A model generated the notes under the pieces. The model was given only the letters and a program-made list of their open reading frames with translations. It had not been told where the DNA came from and searched no databases. Positions 16,100 through 25,514 of a stretch of DNA of 64,000 bases are shown in pieces. The stretch's first letter is position 1; each line of letters begins with the position of its first letter. The stretch is from an uncultured Clostridia bacterium (lineage in GTDB: Bacteria > Bacillota > Clostridia > UMGS1810), in contig CAKSJG010000003.1 of NCBI GenBank assembly GCA_934463165.1, forward strand, positions 62,001 to 126,000, written 5' to 3'. Position numbers and translations under genes: made by a program.

Positions 16100-17290
16100 T
16101 TATCTGAAATATTGCAGTGGATTTACGGCGGTGCCGTTCACATGTATTTCAAAATGTACATGAGGACCTGTGGAATTTCCCGTAGAGCCGCATTTTGCAA
16201 TGATCTGACCTCTTGACACTATCTGTCCTGCCGATACACAAAGAGAGCTGTTATGTCCGTAAAGTGTGGAATATCCGCCACCGTGGTCTATTACAACGTA
16301 GTTTCCGTATCCTCCGGTATTATAACCTGCCACAAGAACCTTTCCGTCCGCAGCAGCATATACGTTCGATCCGTAGGGTGCTCCTATATCCACACCCTTA
16401 TGGTTACGGCTTCCTATTCCGCCGGGGCTCTTTCTTCCGCCGTATCCGCTCGTTACAAGCGTTGTGTTTGACGGCCAGAGGAACTGGCCTCCGGTGTATG
16501 CCGGTGCCGAAGCCGACGGTCCGGACGATCCTTTGGAATATGCTCCTGCCTGTGCATTAGCCTGTTTTCTTAACGCTTCCGCCTCGGCTCTTGCCTGTTC
16601 CTCAGCTTTTACGGCTTCCTGATATTCTTTTTCATATGCCGTTATATCCTGTGAAAGCTGATCTATGATCTGCTGACTTTCAGCTCTGTAGCCGTCAAGC
16701 TCTTCTTTTTTTGAATCAATCTGCTGCTTTAATGTTATAACTTCGTTTTTTTGAACAAGCAGCTGTTGCTTTAGCTCTTCAACCTGAGCCATGGAATCTT
16801 TTATTTCCTGCAATTTTTTACTGTCATACTTTGTTATTTCTTTTACAACCGACATCCTTGTAAGAAAATCCTCTATGGATTTCGATTTCATTATTATTTC
16901 AAAGTATGATACGTTTCCCTTTTCAATCAAAACCTTTGCTCTTTCGTTATAAGCGCTGTTCTGATCCTGCAGATCAAGCGTTAAATCTTCTATTTTCGCC
17001 TGACTTTCTTCTATTTCCTTTGTTTTTTCATTTATTTTATCTTCATAACCGTCTATCTGAACCTGCGCTGCGGTTATCTGTTTGTCGAGATCCGCTCTTT
17101 TCTGCATCTCGTTATTCTGCCATGTTTTGGCATCATTTTCTTTTTGTTTTGCTTCTTTCTGCTTTCTTTGAGCATCGGTTACCGATGCAGCATTTGAATT
17201 TATCGGAATAACCGTTAAAACAGAAACACCGATAAAAGCACAAAGCGCAATAATTGCAAGAATTTTTATTAAAATTTTATTTCTTACCAT
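16100..17290 (-). CDS. Murein hydrolase activator: coiled coil plus LytM/M23 peptidase (EnvC-like)
   Basis: About 396 residues from ATG 17290, with AAAGGAG upstream; an earlier GTG abuts that site. A signal/anchor helix (ILIKILAIIALCAFIGVSVL) is followed by two long coiled coils (about 40-115 and 145-240), then a small-residue linker and an M23 domain at the C-terminus. The zinc-binding residues of an active enzyme are visible: HKGVDIGAPYG and GPHVHFEIH, with YGNYVVIDHGGG. Proteins of this layout act outside the cell with FtsEX, which controls their peptidoglycan cleavage. The gene lies next to ftsX, so FtsEX control is the natural reading. Confidence 0.93.
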   Translation of the reverse strand: MVRNKILIKILAIIALCAFIGVSVLTVIPINSNAASVTDAQRKQKEAKQKENDAKTWQNNEMQKRADLDKQITAAQVQIDGYEDKINEKTKEIEESQAKIEDLTLDLQDQNSAYNERAKVLIEKGNVSYFEIIMKSKSIEDFLTRMSVVKEITKYDSKKLQEIKDSMAQVEELKQQLLVQKNEVITLKQQIDSKKEELDGYRAESQQIIDQLSQDITAYEKEYQEAVKAEEQARAEAEALRKQANAQAGAYSKGSSGPSASAPAYTGGQFLWPSNTTLVTSGYGGRKSPGGIGSRNHKGVDIGAPYGSNVYAAADGKVLVAGYNTGGYGNYVVIDHGGGYSTLYGHNSSLCVSAGQIVSRGQIIAKCGSTGNSTGPHVHFEIHVNGTAVNPLQYFR

Positions 17291-17385
17291 TGGAATATAC
17301 ACTCCTTTGACTTGACGTGTGAATCAAAAAAACTTGCCGGGTCTGCTATAATATTTTCCCCGGCAAATTTATTTATTAAATTATT

Positions 17386-18306
17386 TTACACGTGCAAATA
17401 TCTTCTTACCGAAATAAAGCTTCCGAGCGCTCCTATAACACATCCGAGTGCAAGATAAGCAATTATCAAATCAGACCATATCTGACCGAACGAAAGCATG
17501 CCTATATTCGTAAGAAGCTGTGAAACTCTGGAATTAATCGCGGATATAAGACCCTCATAACTCCATCTTGATATAAAAAACGCAACCCCGGCCGATATTA
17601 ATCCGACCAATATACCTTCCATTATGAAAGGTCCTCTTATATAAGAGTCCGTCGCACCGACATATTTCATTATATTGATTTCTTTTCTTCTGTTATGAAC
17701 CGTAAGCTTGATCGTATTTGATATAATAAACAGGCTTACGAGAGCAAATGCAACAATAATCCATATTGATATTCTTCTCACAATATTTTTTACACTGTCA
17801 ATCATATCCACAAGTTCACGGCTGTTTTCAACATTTTCAACATTTTCTATCTGAGAAAGCGCCTCTATTGTTTCATCAGCCTTAGACAAATCCTTAAGTT
17901 TAACCGTAAATGCATCCGGAATAAGAGTATCCGGAAGTCCGTCAAGTGTGCTGAGTTCTTCTTTATCGAGACCTTTTTTATAGTCATCAAATTTTTGAAC
18001 TCCGTCAACAAGATTTATATTTGATGCATCAACATTTTTTATTTTTACTATTTCATCTCTTACCTTTTTCTTGGTTTCGTTATAGGTTTCTGTCTGCCCG
18101 TCGGCAGGTCTTGCCACATATACATCAACTCTATAGTCCGACGCCATGGAATTTGTCATATAATTTATATTAAATATTGCCATGAGAAAAACCCCGAACA
18201 CAAATATACATGATGTTACAACAAATACGGATGTTACGGTCATAAGTCCGTTTTTTACCATTCCTCTTATACCTTCGGTAAAAGATCTTCTAATTGCTCT
18301 GAACAT
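17386..18306 (-). CDS. ftsX: Cell division protein FtsX
   Basis: About 306 residues from ATG 18306, which gives the usual MFRAIRRSFTEG start and has GAAGGTGG upstream; it overlaps the 3' end of ftsE by 17 bases. There are four membrane segments: one near residues 20-45, then three at about 190-210, 235-260 and 280-300, with a large extracytoplasmic domain (about 48-180) between the first two. FtsX with FtsE forms a type VII ABC system that transmits ATP hydrolysis to extracellular murein hydrolases. The adjacent M23 protein is the likely partner. Confidence 0.95.
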   Translation of the reverse strand: MFRAIRRSFTEGIRGMVKNGLMTVTSVFVVTSCIFVFGVFLMAIFNINYMTNSMASDYRVDVYVARPADGQTETYNETKKKVRDEIVKIKNVDASNINLVDGVQKFDDYKKGLDKEELSTLDGLPDTLIPDAFTVKLKDLSKADETIEALSQIENVENVENSRELVDMIDSVKNIVRRISIWIIVAFALVSLFIISNTIKLTVHNRRKEINIMKYVGATDSYIRGPFIMEGILVGLISAGVAFFISRWSYEGLISAINSRVSQLLTNIGMLSFGQIWSDLIIAYLALGCVIGALGSFISVRRYLHV

Positions 18307-18982
18307 AGCCGTATCCACCTTCATTTTCGTCACGGGTAATGATTCCTTTTTCAACCATAATTACCCTTTTTTTCATATCGTTTACTATTTTTTCGGCATG
18401 AGTTGCCATAACAACCGTAGTTCCTCTGCGATTAATTTCTTCAATGATATTCATGATATCATCCGTCGTTTCCGGATCAAGGTTACCCGTCGGCTCGTCA
18501 GCAATAAGAACAACGGGATTATTAACAATGGCACGCGCTATTGCAACCCTTTGCTGCTCTCCGCCCGAAAGCTGATGAGGATACATCTTCGCCTTATTCG
18601 AAAGACCTACCTGACTTAAAACTATAGGAACGTTTTTTCTTATTTCTCTGTTCGGAGCGCCTACTATTTCCATAGCATAAGACACATTTTCCTGAACGTT
18701 TTTATTCGGAAGGAGTCTGAAATCCTGGAATACAACTCCGAGAGTTCTTCTGAAATACGGAATTTCTCTGTGTCTTAAAGAGTTAACATCCACATCGTTG
18801 ATTACAATATTGCCGCCCGTTGCATTTTCTTCTTTCATCATCAATTTTATTATTGTTGATTTTCCGGCAGCACTCGAACCTACAAGAAAGACAAATTCTC
18901 CCTTATCGATATGAAATGAAACTCCCTTTAATGCGCCAAAACCGTTGTCATATATCTTTGATACATTTTCAAAGGTTATCAA
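18290..18982 (-). CDS. ftsE: Cell division ATP-binding protein FtsE
   Basis: 230 residues, normal for FtsE. The Walker A box is GSSAAGKST at residues 35-43, the ABC signature LSGGEQQRVAIARA and the Walker B VLIADEPTGNLD follow, with the H-loop in VVMATHAE. The order ftsE-ftsX with coding overlap is standard. It ends with a short basic/acidic tail. ATP hydrolysis drives FtsX and so the cell-wall hydrolase encoded next to it. Confidence 0.96.
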   Translation of the reverse strand: MITFENVSKIYDNGFGALKGVSFHIDKGEFVFLVGSSAAGKSTIIKLMMKEENATGGNIVINDVDVNSLRHREIPYFRRTLGVVFQDFRLLPNKNVQENVSYAMEIVGAPNREIRKNVPIVLSQVGLSNKAKMYPHQLSGGEQQRVAIARAIVNNPVVLIADEPTGNLDPETTDDIMNIIEEINRRGTTVVMATHAEKIVNDMKKRVIMVEKGIITRDENEGGYGYVQSN

Positions 18983-18995
18983 TTTTAAAATCTCC

Positions 18996-20081
18996 TTAGA
19001 GTCTTACCGTGTTGGATACAAGATATTTGTTAACCATCATTGCAACTTTAAATATAATTGCCTGATCAAATATCCTCAGGTCAAGACCTGTTATTTTTTG
19101 TATTTTATCAAGTCTGTAAACAAGTGTATTTCTGTGAACATACAGCTGTCTTGATGTTTCAGATACATTAAGATTGTTTTCAAAGAATTTCTGAATGGTA
19201 AATATAATTTCCTGATCCAGATCTTCTATTGAACCTTTCTTGAATACTTCCGTAAGGAAAAGCTCGCAAAGAGTCGTGGGAAGCTGATATATAAGCCTGC
19301 CGATACCGAGATCTTCATAGCTTAAGATTTTCTTTTCGTCACTGAATACTTTTCCTACTTCAAGAGCAACTCTCGCTTCTTTGTAAGAACGCGCAATTTC
19401 TTTTATATTGCCCACAACAGTACCTATTCCTATGTTTGCTCCCGTCATTGCTTCGGAATTGATAGTGTGATAAATATTTTTAGCCATAGCCTGCAGATCG
19501 GCAAGCATGGGTTCGTTTTCAAGCTCTTTTACAAGAGCTATGTTATTTTCATCCACGCTTACTATAAAATCTGTCTGTTTGCTCGGAAACATATTTTCAA
19601 TCAATTCAAGAGTTGAAAAATCAGTTGTTTTATCTGTCTGAATAAGAAATACCACTCTGCGTGCTTCTATCTGAAGATGAAGCTCTGCCGCTTTTGCAAG
19701 AACGTCTCCGGGGAGAACATTGTCAAGCAAAAAGTTCTTTATAAAGTTAAGCCTGTCATGCTTGTCATCATAAAGAGACTTAACCGACGAAAAGCTTACA
19801 TGCAGAATGTCGGCATAATTTCTGGCAAGAGAATCATCTCCCTTAACAAAAATTATGTAGTCTATCTTACCCATTGTAACAACAGGCTTGTACGTAAAGC
19901 CGTTGTATGTAAAAGTATCTGTATTATCTATAGTGAAACTGAGAACACACTCAAGATCATTATTACTTATACAGTTATCATTTGACGCAATAACAAATCC
20001 TCCGTCTGTGATCAGTCCGAGATCCCTGTTCATTACATCTTTCATCTGATGCGTGATTTGCTGGAAATATCTAACGCTCAT
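18996..20081 (-). CDS. PucR/CdaR-type transcriptional regulator
   Basis: About 361 residues from ATG 20081 with a GGGGTG site; a GTG three codons earlier overlaps it. The N-terminal part (about 1-130) looks like the sugar-diacid-recognition sensor region of CdaR-type proteins. A GGDEF-like regulator segment lies in the middle (IGIGTVVGNIKEIARSYKEA), and the PucR helix-turn-helix is at the C-terminus (SETSRQLYVHRNTLVYRLDK, about 310-345). The ligand is unknown. It is 13 bases upstream of ftsE on the same strand, so it may be co-transcribed with or control the ftsEX-hydrolase genes. Confidence 0.85.
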   Translation of the reverse strand: MSVRYFQQITHQMKDVMNRDLGLITDGGFVIASNDNCISNNDLECVLSFTIDNTDTFTYNGFTYKPVVTMGKIDYIIFVKGDDSLARNYADILHVSFSSVKSLYDDKHDRLNFIKNFLLDNVLPGDVLAKAAELHLQIEARRVVFLIQTDKTTDFSTLELIENMFPSKQTDFIVSVDENNIALVKELENEPMLADLQAMAKNIYHTINSEAMTGANIGIGTVVGNIKEIARSYKEARVALEVGKVFSDEKKILSYEDLGIGRLIYQLPTTLCELFLTEVFKKGSIEDLDQEIIFTIQKFFENNLNVSETSRQLYVHRNTLVYRLDKIQKITGLDLRIFDQAIIFKVAMMVNKYLVSNTVRL

Positions 20082-20363
20082 AAACGTCACCCCATTTTAA
20101 AATATATATATTATTCTAATATTTTTTATCAAATTTTGCAACATCCCAAAAAAACTTTGTTTGTTTTTCACAAAACCTTTTTATGTTATAAAATTTATTT
20201 GTTTATAACAGCAATAAAAAAATCACTTTTGTAATATTTGTAACATAATAAGAATATTTTTTTAACATACTTTGTTGAAAATATTTTTTCGCGGTAATAA
20301 TTTTTTTATGAATTAAATATAAATGTATAAACATATATATTTATATTTAATCGAGGTACAAAC

Positions 20364-20633
20364 ATGACCGTAAATAATTTTGCAACATACATCGGGTATT
20401 TTTTGGGTTTGCTTATAGTTTTAATAACCGCCGTAATCTGCCGTTCACCTCTTAAAATACTTTTAAAAATTCTTTTTAACAGTGCCGTCGGATGTATATT
20501 TATATTTTTTATTAATCATATTTTTTCTTTTTGTAATTTTTACATAGGGATTAACCCGGTAACGGCACTGTATCTCGGAATTTTGGGAGTTCCGGGCGCG
20601 GTCACTCTCTTAATATTAAAATTTCTTATTTAA
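20364..20633 (+). CDS. bofA: Pro-sigma-K processing inhibitor BofA
   Basis: 89 residues, nearly all hydrophobic, with about three membrane segments. The C-terminal signature GINPVTALYLGILGVPGAVT is the conserved part of BofA. In the mother cell, BofA holds the intramembrane protease SpoIVFB inactive until forespore signals release it, so sigma-K is made late in sporulation. A GAGGT site precedes the ATG. It is divergent from the PucR gene and convergent with gyrA. The 282 bases upstream are AT-rich and show no clear consensus promoter to me. Confidence 0.93.
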   Translation: MTVNNFATYIGYFLGLLIVLITAVICRSPLKILLKILFNSAVGCIFIFFINHIFSFCNFYIGINPVTALYLGILGVPGAVTLLILKFLI

Positions 20634-20637
20634 AATA

Positions 20638-20668
20638 CGGATACCGCCTTTTAAACGGGCAGTATCCG
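20638..20668. terminator. Bidirectional terminator between bofA and gyrA
   Basis: CGGATACCGCC and GGGCAGTATCCG pair around TTTTAAAC; each side exits into an AT-rich run (CATATTTTTATT on plus, GTATTTTAAAT on minus). Confidence 0.7.
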
Positions 20669-20675
20669 CATATTT

Positions 20676-23189
20676 TTATTCAGAAACCTTTTCTTCGGAT
20701 TCTTCTTTATCCTCCGAATTCTCTTCTTCTATTTTTTCACTCTTTGCAATAGATACAACTCTTACATCGTCTGCAAGTCTCATTACACGCACACCCTGAG
20801 TTACTCTTCCGAACAGGCTTATTTCATCTGTGCTCATTCTTATGATAATACCGTCGGATGTGATAGCCATAAGGTCATCTCCTTCGTTTATAACGGATAT
20901 TCCCGCAATAAGTCCTGTTTTCTCAGTAATTTTATATGCGGTTACACCTTTTCCGGATCTGTTCTGACACTTAAATTCATTAATATCCGTCTTTTTTCCG
21001 TATCCGTTTTCGGTAACAGAAAGAAGCATGCAGTCATCTCCGCACACACTTGCTCCGACAACATAATCATCTTCTTTTAATCTTATTCCGGTTACTCCCG
21101 TTGCCCCTCTGCCCATGCTGCGGACATCGGATTCTTTGAATTTAATGCACATTCCTTTTCTGGTGGCAATAACTATATTATTATCTTTTTTGGTAAGAGA
21201 AACTTCTATCAGATCATCGTTTTCTCTGAGTCCGATAGCTATGATTCCTCCTTTTCTGTTTGTATCGTATTCTTCAAGACTTGTCTTTTTAACAAATCCG
21301 TTTCGGGTTATCATTGTAAGATAGCTGTCGGCAGAAAATTTACTGATCGGTATGGATGCCGTTATATACTCATCTTTTTCGAGCGGCAAAAGGTTAACAA
21401 CTGCCGTTCCCTTTGCCTGTCTTCCCGTTTCGGGAATTCTGTATGCTTTTAATTTATATACTTTTCCCTTATTCGTGAAAAACATTATATAATCGTGAGA
21501 AGATGAAGTAAATATCCTTTCAACAAAATCTTCATCTCTCGTGCTGAGACCCGATATTCCTCTTCCTCCTCTGTGCTGCGCTTTGTAAGTATCGAGCGGA
21601 AGTCTTTTTATATATCCGAAATGAGTCATGGTTATGACACATTCTTCTCTTTCTATGAGATCCTCATCATCAATGTCAAAATCAACGGCAGGCTCAATCT
21701 TTGTAAGTCTTTCATCACCGTATTTATCGCGTATTTCAATAAGCTCTTTTTTTATCTGCTCCATAAGCTTACCGTGATCCGAAAGAAGAAGCCTGTATTC
21801 TTCAGCTTTTTTAACAAGCTCGTTGTATTCTTCTTCTATCTTTTCCCCGTTCAGTCTTTGCAGCTGACCGAGTCTCATATCCAAAACGCTTTGCGCCTGA
21901 ATTTCAGACATATCAAATCTTGCCATAAGTCTTTCTTTGGCATCGTCATAAGAATTTCTGATTATGTTTATTATCTCGTCAATATTTGCAAGAGCTATTC
22001 TTAATCCTTCAAGAATATGCATTCTTGCTTCCGCTTTCTTTAAGTCGAATTTTATTCTTCTTGTAACGATTTCAACCTGAAAATCGATGAATCTTGCAAG
22101 GATTTCCTTAAGTCCCATTGTTTTTGGCTTGCCGTCGCATATTGCAAGCATATTTACCGAGAAGCTGTCCTGAAGCCTTGTAAGCTTAAAGAGCTGATTC
22201 AATATTACCTGCGGATTTGCGTCTCTTTTCAAGAAAATTTCAAGTCTTATTCCGACTCTGTCGGAAGAATGGTCATCAATGTCCGAAAGACCGTCGATTT
22301 TTTTATCTTTAACCAGTGCCGCTATAGACTCAACAAGCATTTTTTTGTTTACCTGATAAGGCAGCTCAGTTACAATTATCGATGACGTTCCGTCTTTTCT
22401 CTCCTGAATTTCGGTTTTTGCACGTACGTATATTTTTCCTTTTCCTGTTGCATACGCGCTTCTTATGCCGCTTTTTCCCATAATTGACGATTTTGTAGGG
22501 AAGTCCGGTCCCTTAATATATTCCATCATTTCCTCAACGGTAATATCGGGATTGTCTATCTGTGCAACAACGCCGTTTAAAACCTCTGTCAGATTATGAG
22601 GCGGTATATTTGTTGCCATTCCTACGGCAATACCGGAGCTTCCGTTTACCAGAAGCGTCGGAATCCTTGTCGGGAGAACAACAGGTTCTCTTCTTTTTTC
22701 ATCAAAGTTCGGCGCAAAGTCAACCGTATCTTTATCTATATTTTCAAGCAGAACATTTGCAAGCTTGCTCATTCTTGCTTCCGTATATCGGTATGCAGCC
22801 GGGGGATCTCCGTCCACGGATCCAAAGTTTCCGTGACCGTCTATGAGAGGGTATCTCATGGAAAAATCCTGAGCAAGTCTTACCATAGCGTCATATACGG
22901 ATGCATCTCCGTGAGGATGATATCGACCTATAACATTACCTACGGTTGTAGCCGATTTAAAGAACGGCTTATCAACGGTAAGGTGTTCTTCATACATAGA
23001 ATAGAGTATTCTTCTGTGTACGGGCTTCAGACCGTCTCTGACATCCGGCAAAGCTCTGCTCATGATTACGCTCATTGCATAATCTATGAAGGCTTCCTTC
23101 ATTCTTTTTTCTATATCTACATTTACAATCGTCTGATTTTCAAGATGCTCTTCAAAATGAGACTCTTCGTAATTTTTGTGTTTTGCCAT
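20676..23189 (-). CDS. gyrA: DNA gyrase subunit A
   Basis: 837 residues. GyrA cuts and rejoins DNA in the gyrase tetramer that introduces negative supercoils. Seen are the start of the breakage-reunion domain (DYAMSVIMSRALPDVRDGLK), the region around the catalytic tyrosine (AAYRYTEARMS), and the C-terminal beta-propeller with repeated blades (for example RGGRGISGLSTRDED, the GyrA-box-like QRGGRG region, and RSMGRGATGVTGIRL). The tail is acidic (SEDKEESEEKVSE). GGAGG precedes the ATG. It ends the origin operon dnaA to gyrA and sits 34 bases after gyrB. Confidence 0.98.
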   Translation of the reverse strand: MAKHKNYEESHFEEHLENQTIVNVDIEKRMKEAFIDYAMSVIMSRALPDVRDGLKPVHRRILYSMYEEHLTVDKPFFKSATTVGNVIGRYHPHGDASVYDAMVRLAQDFSMRYPLIDGHGNFGSVDGDPPAAYRYTEARMSKLANVLLENIDKDTVDFAPNFDEKRREPVVLPTRIPTLLVNGSSGIAVGMATNIPPHNLTEVLNGVVAQIDNPDITVEEMMEYIKGPDFPTKSSIMGKSGIRSAYATGKGKIYVRAKTEIQERKDGTSSIIVTELPYQVNKKMLVESIAALVKDKKIDGLSDIDDHSSDRVGIRLEIFLKRDANPQVILNQLFKLTRLQDSFSVNMLAICDGKPKTMGLKEILARFIDFQVEIVTRRIKFDLKKAEARMHILEGLRIALANIDEIINIIRNSYDDAKERLMARFDMSEIQAQSVLDMRLGQLQRLNGEKIEEEYNELVKKAEEYRLLLSDHGKLMEQIKKELIEIRDKYGDERLTKIEPAVDFDIDDEDLIEREECVITMTHFGYIKRLPLDTYKAQHRGGRGISGLSTRDEDFVERIFTSSSHDYIMFFTNKGKVYKLKAYRIPETGRQAKGTAVVNLLPLEKDEYITASIPISKFSADSYLTMITRNGFVKKTSLEEYDTNRKGGIIAIGLRENDDLIEVSLTKKDNNIVIATRKGMCIKFKESDVRSMGRGATGVTGIRLKEDDYVVGASVCGDDCMLLSVTENGYGKKTDINEFKCQNRSGKGVTAYKITEKTGLIAGISVINEGDDLMAITSDGIIIRMSTDEISLFGRVTQGVRVMRLADDVRVVSIAKSEKIEEENSEDKEESEEKVSE

Positions 23190-23223
23190 ATATATGCCTC
23201 CGTGTGGGTTTTGTATATATTAT

Positions 23224-25179
23224 TCATATATCAAGATTTGTTACATACTGCGCATTTTCTTCTATAAACTTTCTTCTCGGTTCAACATCGTCACCCATAA
23301 GAACAGAAAAAATATTATCTGCTTTTTCGGCATCTTCCAATGTAACTTTAAGAAGAATTCTGTTTTTCGGATCCATTGTTGTTTCCCAAAGTTCTTCAGG
23401 GTTCATTTCACCGAGACCTTTATAACGGCTTATGTCTACCTTTGCATTAATATCACCGTCTTTAAGCTGTTCGCTTATCTGATCTCTTTCTTCATCGCTG
23501 AAAGCAACATAAGACTTTTTACCTCGCGAAAGCTTGTAAAGAGGCGGTTTTGCAAGGTATACATGTCCTGCCTGAATAAGAGGTTTCATAAATCTGAAGA
23601 AAAATGTCAGAAGCAGCGTCTGAATATGAGCACCGTCTACATCGGCATCGGCCATAATTATTATTTTATCATATCTTAATTTTTCAAGGTTAAATTCTCC
23701 TGCTATTCCTGTTCCGAGCGCCTGTATAACGGGTGTGAGCTTATCGTTGCCGTAAACCTTGTCGGGTCTTACTTTTTCAACGTTGAGCATTTTTCCCCAA
23801 AGAGGAAGTATAGCCTGATATTTGCTGTCACGTCCGTTCTTTGCGGAGCCTCCCGCAGAATCACCCTCGACTATGTATATTTCTGTCTTTGTCGGATCTT
23901 TTACTATGCAGTCCGTAAGCTTTCCGGGAAGCGAGCTTGATCCGAGCGGCGTTTTTCTTGTAGCTTCTCTTGCTTTTCTTGCGGCAAGCCTTGCTCGCGA
24001 TGCAAGAAGTGCCTTTTGTATTATCGCCTTTCCGACTGCAGGATTTTCTTCAAGAAAATCACCGAGCTTTTCTTTAACCATATTTTCAACCAAACCTCTG
24101 ATTTCGGAATTTCCAAGTTTAGTTTTGGTTTGTCCTTCAAACTGCGGTTCCTCAAGCTTTACGGATATTACGGCAATAATACCTTCTCTTGCGTCTTCAC
24201 CGGTAAGTTCTTCGTTATCTTTTATAAGTTTATATTTTCTTCCGTATTCCGAAAGAACTTTTGTAAGAGCGGATTTAAATCCCGTTTCGTGAGTACCTCC
24301 CTCAGTTGTGGATATGTTGTTTGCAAAAGACTCTATTATTTCATCATATCCGCTGTTCCACTGAATCGCAACCTCTGCCATACTTCCGTTTCTCTCTCCG
24401 CTTACAAAAATCACTTCATCATGAATAGCCTCAAGATTCGGACGGTTTTTCTTTTTTGTATCGTATATGTAGGATACAAAGTTTTTTATTCCTCCGTCAT
24501 AATGAAGAACTTCTCTTCTTTCTTCTTCTCCGCGTTTATCGGAAAAGATTATTTTTATACCTCCGTTTAAGAAAGCCTGTTCTCTTAATCTTTTTAAAAG
24601 AATATCATAATCATATACTGTTTCTTCAAAAATTTCACCGTCTGCCCAAAATGTTATTTCGGTTCCCGTTCTGTCGGTACTTCCGACTTTTTTTACTTCT
24701 CCGTCGGCTTTTCCTCTGTGATATATCTGATGCCAGATATTTTCTCCGTCATAAACATTTACCTCAAGTTTTGTAGAAAGAGCATTAACAACCGAAGCAC
24801 CGACGCCGTGCAGTCCTCCCGAAACTTTGTATCCTCCTCCGCCAAATTTTCCTCCGGCATGAAGCACAGTAAATACAACATCAATCGTTGATATTTTCAT
24901 TTTCGGGTGTATTCCGTGTGGTATTCCTCTTCCGTTATCTCTTACGGTTACGGAATTATCTTTGTTTAGATCAACTTCAATCATGCTGCAATATCCCGCA
25001 AGAGCTTCGTCGATACTGTTATCTACTATTTCGTATACAAGATGATGCAACCCTCTGATGGAAGTGGAGCCTATGTACATTCCCGGTCTTTTTCTGACAG
25101 CTTCAAGACCTTCGAGCACTTGTATCTGGTTTTCATCATAGCTTGTATCTGTGTGTTCATTATTTATATTTTCTGCCAT
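23224..25179 (-). CDS. gyrB: DNA gyrase subunit B
   Basis: 651 residues. GyrB is the ATPase subunit of gyrase. The GHKL ATPase domain shows QVLEGLEAVRKRPGMYIGST, EIVDNSIDEALAGYC and GGGGYKVSGGLHGVGASVVN; the TOPRIM domain shows YIVEGDSAGGSAKNGRDSKY and IIMADADVDGAHI. The C-terminal region has RYKGLGEMNPEELWETTMDP, typical of GyrB. Length is that of Gram-positive GyrB without the large insert of some proteobacteria. It lies between remB and gyrA. Confidence 0.98.
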   Translation of the reverse strand: MAENINNEHTDTSYDENQIQVLEGLEAVRKRPGMYIGSTSIRGLHHLVYEIVDNSIDEALAGYCSMIEVDLNKDNSVTVRDNGRGIPHGIHPKMKISTIDVVFTVLHAGGKFGGGGYKVSGGLHGVGASVVNALSTKLEVNVYDGENIWHQIYHRGKADGEVKKVGSTDRTGTEITFWADGEIFEETVYDYDILLKRLREQAFLNGGIKIIFSDKRGEEERREVLHYDGGIKNFVSYIYDTKKKNRPNLEAIHDEVIFVSGERNGSMAEVAIQWNSGYDEIIESFANNISTTEGGTHETGFKSALTKVLSEYGRKYKLIKDNEELTGEDAREGIIAVISVKLEEPQFEGQTKTKLGNSEIRGLVENMVKEKLGDFLEENPAVGKAIIQKALLASRARLAARKAREATRKTPLGSSSLPGKLTDCIVKDPTKTEIYIVEGDSAGGSAKNGRDSKYQAILPLWGKMLNVEKVRPDKVYGNDKLTPVIQALGTGIAGEFNLEKLRYDKIIIMADADVDGAHIQTLLLTFFFRFMKPLIQAGHVYLAKPPLYKLSRGKKSYVAFSDEERDQISEQLKDGDINAKVDISRYKGLGEMNPEELWETTMDPKNRILLKVTLEDAEKADNIFSVLMGDDVEPRRKFIEENAQYVTNLDI

Positions 25180-25243
25180 ATTTAAATTCTCCTATAAAAA
25201 GTTTAAATAATATTTATATAATTTAATACCATTTCAGATATAT

Positions 25244-25513
25244 TTAAAAATAATTCATATCCGATATCTCCGATCTTTTTTTTAGAGTACGGGACGCTAT
25301 CGGTGAAATATATACTCTTTTTTTTCCTTTTCTTTCGGTCACAACAAATGACTTCGGCAAGTCCTCTTCGCTCACGTTGATTACTTCTTCATTTTTTGTA
25401 GAATTTCTTAAAAAATCCTGTGTAAGCTTTGAAGAAGAAGTATTATCAAGATCAAAAATCCCTATTATTTCATTTTCTTTAACAACCATATCAGAACCTA
25501 AATGCAAAAACAT
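25244..25513 (-). CDS. remB: RemB/YaaB-like DUF370 protein
   Basis: 89 residues. The N-terminus MFLHLGSDMVVKENEIIGIF and the phrase KKRVYISPIASRTLKKR identify the DUF370 family, next to recF as in Bacillus (yaaB). The related RemA is a DNA-binding activator of matrix and osmoprotection genes; RemB was found in the same screen. Here it is likely a small DNA-binding or regulatory protein. Its ATG is one base away from the recF stop, so translation is coupled. Confidence 0.88.
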   Translation of the reverse strand: MFLHLGSDMVVKENEIIGIFDLDNTSSSKLTQDFLRNSTKNEEVINVSEEDLPKSFVVTERKGKKRVYISPIASRTLKKRSEISDMNYF

Positions 25514-25514
25514 T

